Positions 1 to 6,081 of a DNA stretch of 6,081 bases are shown piece after piece. The stretch is from an uncultured Eubacteriales bacterium (GTDB taxonomy: Bacteria > Bacillota_A > Clostridia > Oscillospirales > Oscillospiraceae): NCBI GenBank assembly GCA_949739085.1, contig CATIYU010000085.1:1-6081 (forward strand). The letters are read 5' to 3'. The notes below the pieces were generated by a model. It was not told the origin of the DNA. It did not search any database and was given only the letters and a program-made list of their open reading frames with translations. Both the position numbers and the translations under genes were made by a program. How positions within the stretch are numbered: the stretch's first letter is position 1; each line of letters begins with the position of its first letter.

Positions 1-1177
1 GCGACACGGCACCCACGGCGGTGAGGCTTCCCACCCGGGCCTCGCTGCCCATGCACTGCACCACGCCGGCCCGCTCGTAGAACTGGGCCAGCCGGGAGGC
101 CAGGTACGCGGGGTAGCCCTCCTCGCCGGGCATCTCCTCCAGACGGCCGCTCATCTCGCGCAGGGCCTCAGCCCAACGGGAGGTGGAGTCGGCGATAACC
201 GCCACAGCGTAGCCCATGTCGCGGAAGTACTCCGCGATGGTGATGCCGGTGTACACCGACGCCTCACGGGCCGCCACGGGCATGTCGGAGGTGTTGGCGA
301 TCAGCACGGTACGCTTCATGAGGGACTCGCCGGTCCGGGGGTCCACCAGTTCGGGGAACTCCCGCAGAACGTCGGTCATCTCGTTGCCGCGCTCGCCGCA
401 GCCCACGTAGACCACGATATCCACGTCAGACCACTTAGCCAGCTGGTGCTGCACCACGGTCTTGCCGGAACCGAAGGGGCCCGGCACGGCGGCGGTACCG
501 CCCTTGGCGATGGGGAACATGGTGTCAATAATCCGCTGGCCGGACTGGAGGGGGGCCACGGGATTGTACTTCTGCTTATAGGGACGGCCCACGCGGACGG
601 GCCACTTCTGGGTCATGGTCAGCTCTACGGTCTCGCCCTTATCGGTCTTGACCTTGGCCACCACCTCGTCCACGATATAGCTGCCCGGCTTAATGACCCA
701 CTCCACCTTGCCGCTGATGCCGTTGGGCACCATAATCTTGTGGAGCACCACCTCCGTCTCGGGCACGGTGCCGATGACGTCGCCGCCGGTGACCTTGTCG
801 CCCACCTTGGCCACGGGGGTGTAGGCCCACTTCTTCTCACGGTTGATGGCGGAGACCTCCACGCCGCGGGCCAGATTGGAGCCAATCTTCTTGACGATCT
901 CCTCCAGCGGGCGCTGGATGCCGTCGTAGATATTCTCAATGATGCCCGGCCCCAGCTCCACGCTCAGCGGCGCGCCGGTGGTCTCCACCTTCGCGCCGGG
1001 GCCCAGGCCGCTGGTCTCCTCATAGACCTGGATGGAGGCCTGGTCGCCGGTCATCGTCAGGATTTCGCCGATCAGCCGCTGCTCGCCCACCCGGACCACG
1101 TCCTGCATGTTGGCGTCGCTCATGCCGTCGGCGACGACCAGCGGGCCGGAAACCTTGATGATCTTGCCTTGACTCAT
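1..1177 (-). CDS. ntpA: V/A-type ATPase catalytic subunit A (partial, C-terminus outside window)
   Basis: This is the catalytic subunit of the cytoplasmic A3B3 head, where ATP is hydrolysed or synthesised. Only the first 392 codons are present, against a usual family length near 590, and the reading frame stays open to the left edge, so this is a window cut and not a truncation. The N-terminal beta-barrel (about residues 1-75) starts [19 protein letters not shown]. The extra 'non-homologous' bulge domain typical of A subunits follows at roughly 115-190. The nucleotide-binding domain has Walker A GPFGSGKT at residues 233-240 (positions 458-481), the GERGNEM segment with the catalytic glutamate at E262, and [13 protein letters not shown] starting at about 329 (Walker B aspartate D330). 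These positions lie within one residue of those in E. hirae NtpA as I recall it. The P-loop has Ser, not the Cys found in eukaryotic V-ATPases. ATG at 1177 is chosen because AGGAAGG lies 10 bases upstream and the N-terminus matches the family. Confidence 0.97.
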   Translation of the reverse strand, partial: MSQGKIIKVSGPLVVADGMSDANMQDVVRVGEQRLIGEILTMTGDQASIQVYEETSGLGPGAKVETTGAPLSVELGPGIIENIYDGIQRPLEEIVKKIGSNLARGVEVSAINREKKWAYTPVAKVGDKVTGGDVIGTVPETEVVLHKIMVPNGISGKVEWVIKPGSYIVDEVVAKVKTDKGETVELTMTQKWPVRVGRPYKQKYNPVAPLQSGQRIIDTMFPIAKGGTAAVPGPFGSGKTVVQHQLAKWSDVDIVVYVGCGERGNEMTDVLREFPELVDPRTGESLMKRTVLIANTSDMPVAAREASVYTGITIAEYFRDMGYAVAVIADSTSRWAEALREMSGRLEEMPGEEGYPAYLASRLAQFYERAGVVQCMGSEARVGSLTAVGAVS

Positions 1178-1187
1178 TCCTTCACTG

Positions 1188-1194
1188 CCTTCCT
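1188..1194 (-). promoter_or_regulatory. Ribosome binding site of subunit A
   Basis: AGGAAGG on the minus strand lies 10 bases before the ATG at 1177. The spacing is slightly long. A second purine run (GAAGGA) abuts the start codon but is too close to work as the main site. It supports the chosen start of the catalytic subunit gene. Confidence 0.6.
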
Positions 1195-1218
1195 ACGTTA
1201 GATTTCCGTTGGGGGACT

Positions 1219-1238
1219 GCGCTCAGCCCGCTGAGCGC
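1219..1238 (-). other. Perfect GC-rich hairpin in the F-A intergenic gap
   Basis: The sequence GCGCTCAG, a four-base loop, and CTGAGCGC form a perfect 8-bp stem, or 9 bp with a two-base loop. On the minus strand the flanks GGGG (1251-1254) and CCCC (within 1211-1215) could pair as an outer stem around an internal loop. It sits in the only long gap of the operon (1178-1294, 117 bases), about 40 bases upstream of the subunit A start codon. No T-run follows on the transcribed strand, so it is not a standard intrinsic terminator. A role in RNA processing or in stabilising the downstream A-B-D message, which is needed in higher copy number, is possible but is inference. Confidence 0.55.
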
Positions 1239-1294
1239 CCAGAGGCTTGGCCCCATCCCCCCGTCATTACTATCAAAATCAGGTAAACGCCTTA

Positions 1295-1606
1295 TCAGCC
1301 GATATCCGCGCCCACAGCCCGTTCAACGGCGCTCTGCAAAGCCTGTGCGCCGATACCGAGACTGCCGGTCTTGCCGGGAATCAGGATCACCGCCGGGGTA
1401 GTCTCGGTTTTGTAGCGGCCGATCTCCGCCGGAATCAGCTGCGCCATCTGCTCGGTGATGTAGATAATGGCGTACTGTTCCTCGTGGGCCAGCTTGTGCA
1501 GCGTATGCCGCGCCTCCTCAGCGCCCTCCACAAAGAAGGTGTCCAGCCCCAGGGCCTTGAAGCCCAGTACGCTGTCCCGGTCGCCCAGTACTGCGATCTT
1601 ATACAT
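1295..1606 (-). CDS. ntpF: V/A-type ATPase subunit F (central shaft)
   Basis: Subunit F is a small CheY-like alpha/beta protein that binds subunit D in the central rotor shaft and can modulate ATP hydrolysis. The product is 103 residues, normal for the family. It opens with the typical MYKIAVLGDRDSVLGFKALG strand-loop-helix. A second strand, YAIIYITEQMA (about 45-55), follows, then the PAVILIPGK segment (about 71-79) and a C-terminal helix that continues to the end (GIGAQALQSAVERAV). Start choice is clear: AGGAGG (1615-1620) lies 8 bases before the ATG at 1606. The gene starts 17 bases after the subunit C stop. In E. hirae the equivalent gene is called ntpG; the symbol here follows the subunit letter. 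Its stop is followed by the unusually long F-A gap. Confidence 0.95.
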   Translation of the reverse strand: MYKIAVLGDRDSVLGFKALGLDTFFVEGAEEARHTLHKLAHEEQYAIIYITEQMAQLIPAEIGRYKTETTPAVILIPGKTGSLGIGAQALQSAVERAVGADIG

Positions 1607-1614
1607 GCCGGCTC

Positions 1615-1620
1615 CCTCCT
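1615..1620 (-). promoter_or_regulatory. Ribosome binding site of subunit F
   Basis: A consensus AGGAGG lies 8 bases before the ATG at 1606. It is part of the 11-base string AGAAAGGAGGG, whose first base is the last base of the subunit C stop codon. Ten of those bases (AGAAAGGAGG) recur in front of the subunit C gene. Confidence 0.8.
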
Positions 1621-1623
1621 TTC

Positions 1624-2622
1624 TTATACATACGCCTCGCGCAGGCGCTGGCGGATGGTGCCGCCATCAATGCCCGCCATGCGGCTGGACATGATAATGC
1701 GCACCGCCGTGAACTCGATTTCCTTCGCCGCAAGGAAGCTCACCACCGCTTCCACGCCGAAGGGCACGCTCTTGGCCTTGGCCGCCACGCTGGTGACCGC
1801 ATCGTCGCAGGCCTTTTCAAATGCGGTCAAAGGGCCGCCCTGTGCCGCTGCCGCGCCCAGTTCCGCGGCAGTGCGCAGCTCCGTGGACCGGTACAGCTCC
1901 TCCAGGGAGCCGGCCAGCGCCGCGGCCTGGACGGTCTCCGGCTGAATCGTCCCGCCGGGGACCAGCACCTTTTTCATCAGGTCCGCGCCCTTTTTCATCC
2001 GCAGCGTGCGCACCGCGCCCCGCAGGTTGGCCGCGTCAATGGTCCCCTGGACGTACTCCACCAGGAAGCCGCTGCCGGTGTCCCGGGCGGCGGAGAGCAT
2101 CTCCGCGTAGTAGGCCCGGTCCAGCACAAAGTCGCTGAGCTGGGGGTCGCCGGTGGCGCTGAGGGCCTCTCCAGCCTCCTCCGCCGCCCGGCGCAGGGCC
2201 TCCGGCAGCGCACCGTAGTCCCCTTCCGTCACCGCCCGCTGCATCACGGCGGCGGGAACGCGGCCCGCGTCCAGCAGCAGCCGCCCGCCGTCCAGCTTCA
2301 TAGCCCGGGCCTTCAGGAGGGCCTTGAGGTTGTGGTAGTCGTATTTGACCTTGAACACATCCACCACCGCCTTGTCGGGCACGAACCGGTACAGGTCCTG
2401 AAACAACTTCTCCTGCTCCTGAGCCAGCGCCTGGCTGAGGGCCTGCTCCGTCACGCTGGGGAACTCGCCGTAGCCCATCTCTTGCAGGACTTTTGCCGCG
2501 TCCTCCGCTGTGGGAGCCTCAATCATGCGCTCCATCCTAGCGGCAGTGAGAAGGTCCCGCTCCCGGCTGTGCAGGTAGGTGGAAATAAAGAGGTAATCGG
2601 TATCCTTCAATTTCTTTGCCAA
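1624..2622 (-). CDS. ntpC: V/A-type ATPase subunit C (d-subunit, rotor socket), probable TTG start
   Basis: Subunit C is the funnel-shaped, all-helical socket that joins the central shaft (D/F) to the top of the membrane K ring. From the TTG at 2622 it is 332 residues, normal for the family. Visible family features are the N-terminal AKKLKDTDYLFISTYLHSRE, the DYHNLKALLKAR motif (about 95-106), the related DAANLRGAVRTLR motif (about 196-208), and the C-terminal block FLAAKEIEFTAVRIIMSSRM followed by RLREAYV. The motifs echo each other, in line with the internally repeated helical bundles known for this family. Three in-frame starts compete: ATG at 2649 has no ribosome binding site, ATG at 2628 directly abuts AGGAGG with no spacer, and TTG at 2622 has a 6-base spacer. 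The TTG start also yields MAKKLKDTDY, which I recall as the usual start of clostridial homologues. Product call is firm; the start is less so. Confidence 0.93.
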   Translation of the reverse strand: MAKKLKDTDYLFISTYLHSRERDLLTAARMERMIEAPTAEDAAKVLQEMGYGEFPSVTEQALSQALAQEQEKLFQDLYRFVPDKAVVDVFKVKYDYHNLKALLKARAMKLDGGRLLLDAGRVPAAVMQRAVTEGDYGALPEALRRAAEEAGEALSATGDPQLSDFVLDRAYYAEMLSAARDTGSGFLVEYVQGTIDAANLRGAVRTLRMKKGADLMKKVLVPGGTIQPETVQAAALAGSLEELYRSTELRTAAELGAAAAQGGPLTAFEKACDDAVTSVAAKAKSVPFGVEAVVSFLAAKEIEFTAVRIIMSSRMAGIDGGTIRQRLREAYV

Positions 2623-2628
2623 AGCCAT

Positions 2629-2634
2629 CCTCCT
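2629..2634 (-). promoter_or_regulatory. Ribosome binding site that decides the subunit C start
   Basis: A consensus AGGAGG (within AGAAAGGAGG) is immediately followed by ATGGCTTTG. It leaves 0 bases to the ATG at 2628 and 6 bases to the TTG at 2622. A spacing of 6 is near-optimal and 0 is not workable for normal initiation, so this site argues for TTG. It lies inside the reading frame that would open at ATG 2649, which argues against that start. Confidence 0.75.
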
Positions 2635-2668
2635 TTCTTGCAGTTGCATTCATTGGATTGGCTTTGTA

Positions 2669-3256
2669 TCAGCCGAACAGGATCTTGGCGATCTCCGCCG
2701 CCATATTCTCCCGCAGGACCCGCAGCTCCGTCTCGAAGGTGCAGTTGACCTCCACGCTGCCGTCCCGCAGAATCAGTCCGCCCTCCATCTCCCGGGTCTC
2801 GCCGGAGAGCTTCAGCTTACCGTTTTTGCGCATCTCGTTGGCCCGGCTCACCACCTGCTCGCCTACGCGGCTGCAGTCCTTGGCGCTGAGGAGGATCTCC
2901 TCTTTCCCGCTCTTGGAGGCCCGTACAGCCATCTTAGCCAGAAGCTCGGCGTACTCCCCGTCGGGCAGGGCGAGAATCTTCTTCTTGGCCCGGGCGAACG
3001 CCTCGTCCAGACACGCCTGCTTCGCCGCCAGCTGCCGCTGCTTGGCCTCCATACGGGCGGCGCTCTCCAGACGCTCCGCCTGGCGCTTGGCAGCTTCCCT
3101 GCCGGCCTCCGCGGCGGCCTTGGTCTCCGCCTCCGCCTTGGCCTGATAGCCGGAGCGCACAGCAGCGGCCTTCTCCTCCGCCTCGCGGAGGATGGCCTCT
3201 ACCTCGGCCTTGGTGTCGGTCTCGATGCGCGCGGTAATTTTTTCAATTCCGTTCAT
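2669..3256 (-). CDS. ntpE: V/A-type ATPase subunit E (peripheral stalk)
   Basis: Subunit E pairs with the small G/H subunit to form the peripheral stalks that stop the A3B3 head from turning with the rotor. The product is 195 residues, typical of the family. Residues 1 to about 95 are a long charged, Ala/Glu/Lys/Arg-rich coiled-coil helix (NGIEKITARIETDTKAEVEA...). Residues from about 100 onward form the globular head-binding domain, with the family signature GGLILRDGSVEVNCTFETEL at 159-178. There is no signal peptide or membrane segment, as expected for a cytoplasmic subunit. ATG at 3256 is preceded by AGGAAGGGG (3264-3272) with a 7-base spacer. It starts 24 bases after the K stop. The subunit C coding region starts 46 bases downstream if the TTG start is right. 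Confidence 0.96.
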   Translation of the reverse strand: MNGIEKITARIETDTKAEVEAILREAEEKAAAVRSGYQAKAEAETKAAAEAGREAAKRQAERLESAARMEAKQRQLAAKQACLDEAFARAKKKILALPDGEYAELLAKMAVRASKSGKEEILLSAKDCSRVGEQVVSRANEMRKNGKLKLSGETREMEGGLILRDGSVEVNCTFETELRVLRENMAAEIAKILFG

Positions 3257-3263
3257 ATCGCAT

Positions 3264-3272
3264 CCCCTTCCT
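3264..3272 (-). promoter_or_regulatory. Ribosome binding site of subunit E
   Basis: AGGAAGGGG on the minus strand lies 7 bases before the ATG at 3256. An ATG inside the spacer (3261-3263) is out of frame with subunit E and is not used. Confidence 0.65.
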
Positions 3273-3280
3273 AATTGGGA

Positions 3281-5729
<2,449 letters not shown>

Positions 5730-5731
5730 AT

Positions 5732-6046
5732 TTAAGTCTCTACCACCCTTCCTAAGATCGCCTGCGCGGCTTTGTCCATACGCTTGCTGGCGCTGGCCTT
5801 CAGCGCGTCGCAGTCTTTTGCCGCCTGAGCCAGGATCTCCTCCCGCCGCTTGGCCGCCCCCGCCTCCGCCTCTTTCATGGCGGCGGCCGCGGCCCCGGCG
5901 GACTTCTCCTTGCCCTGCTCCAGCAGTGCGCGTCCTTCCCGCTCGGCGTCAGCGATGAGCTTTTGCGCTTTAGCCTTGGCGCCGGCCTTGGCCTGCTCCA
6001 TGGAGTCCTCCACCGCGCGGATTTTTGTTATGGCTTCCAGTGACAT
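5732..6046 (-). CDS. ahaH: V/A-type ATPase peripheral-stalk subunit G/H
   Basis: This small cytoplasmic protein pairs with subunit E as a long coiled coil to build the peripheral stalk between the A3B3 head and subunit I. The 104-residue product is almost entirely charged and Ala-rich helix. It begins MSLEAITKIRAVEDSMEQAK and has no membrane segment. The SLEAI..IR..E....... start and the KAQKLIADAEREGRALL segment (about 26-42) are typical of AhaH/NtpF-type stalk subunits, and an Ala-rich middle (49-57) precedes the C-terminal KRREEILAQAAKDCDALK helix. Low sequence complexity makes the family call rest partly on position: it directly precedes ntpI, as in archaeal and clostridial operons. ATG at 6046 has AAAGGGG 7 bases upstream. 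In E. hirae the equivalent gene is named ntpF, which should not be confused with the shaft subunit F in this window. Confidence 0.9.
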   Translation of the reverse strand: MSLEAITKIRAVEDSMEQAKAGAKAKAQKLIADAEREGRALLEQGKEKSAGAAAAAMKEAEAGAAKRREEILAQAAKDCDALKASASKRMDKAAQAILGRVVET

Positions 6047-6081
6047 TCCCTCACCCCTTTTCGATCGGTTTTACAGGAAAC
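6047..6081 (-). promoter_or_regulatory. Leader of the first gene in the window with ribosome binding site
   Basis: The minus-strand leader contains AAAGGGG (6054-6060) 7 bases before the ATG at 6046, which supports that start. The remaining bases show no promoter that can be defended: a TGTAAA string is present, but any partner -35 element would lie outside the window. Whether the operon begins here or further upstream cannot be told. Confidence 0.55.

Noticed and set aside
1..1177. Subunit A considered as a truncated pseudogene
   Set aside because: The frame is open without a stop to the left edge and ends just before the expected next conserved motif, so it is cut by the window boundary.
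446..1201. Long open frame (251 codons) on the plus strand opposite subunit A
   Set aside because: It lies antisense to an unmistakable ntpA. Its His/Gly/Leu-rich product is what complementary codons of a GC-rich gene give. No ribosome binding site or recognisable domain.
1219..1238. Hairpin considered as an intrinsic terminator between F and A
   Set aside because: The stem is strong, but the minus-strand sequence after it is AGTCCCCAACGG, without the T-run needed for intrinsic termination. Termination here would also cut off the catalytic subunits.
1220..1266. Possible short leader peptide of 14 codons starting at an ATG in the F-A gap (minus strand)
   Set aside because: No ribosome binding site precedes it, the composition is unremarkable, and it simply reads into the hairpin before a TGA. 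Too little to support a gene.
6055..6081. Possible promoter -10 (TGTAAA) upstream of the stalk gene
   Set aside because: Only a 4 of 6 match to the consensus, with no visible -35 because the window ends. Such matches are expected by chance.

Overview
The window holds most of one operon for a bacterial rotary V/A-type (V-type) ATPase/ATP synthase, all on the minus strand. Reading in the direction of transcription (high to low coordinates) the order is: peripheral-stalk subunit G/H (ahaH-like), membrane stator subunit I (a-subunit, ntpI), rotor-ring proteolipid subunit K (ntpK), stalk subunit E (ntpE), central socket subunit C (ntpC), central-shaft subunit F (ntpF), and the first 392 codons of catalytic subunit A (ntpA), which runs off the left edge. 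The remaining core subunits B and D are not in the window. By analogy with the common clostridial order they should follow A beyond the left edge.

The organism is probably a GC-rich member of the Clostridia (Oscillospiraceae/Eubacteriales type, such as gut relatives of Flavonifractor or Oscillibacter). This rests on the H-I-K-E-C-F-A gene order, the strong AGGAGG-type ribosome binding sites, the close resemblance of the K protein to Enterococcus hirae NtpK, and the high GC with strong third-position G/C. It is an inference from style, not a database result.

Layout: 6047-6081 is a 35-base leader with a ribosome binding site. 5732-6046 is the stalk gene, followed after two bases by the large a-subunit gene (3786-5729). 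Then come K (3281-3772), E (2669-3256), C (1624-2622) and F (1295-1606), separated by short gaps that each hold a ribosome binding site. The F-A junction is the exception: a 117-base gap (1178-1294) with a perfect GC-rich hairpin. A begins at 1177. No terminator, RNA gene, mobile element or CRISPR array is visible.

The subunits form one machine. A (with B, outside) hydrolyses or makes ATP in the cytoplasmic head. C, F (and D, outside) transmit rotation to the K ring in the membrane. I forms the ion half-channels beside the ring. E and G/H form the peripheral stalks that hold head and I together. The K protein carries every residue that binds sodium in the E. hirae ring, so the enzyme is predicted to be sodium-coupled. 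I found no sign of a previously undescribed system; the points of real interest are the ion specificity, the start codon of subunit C, and the structured F-A junction.
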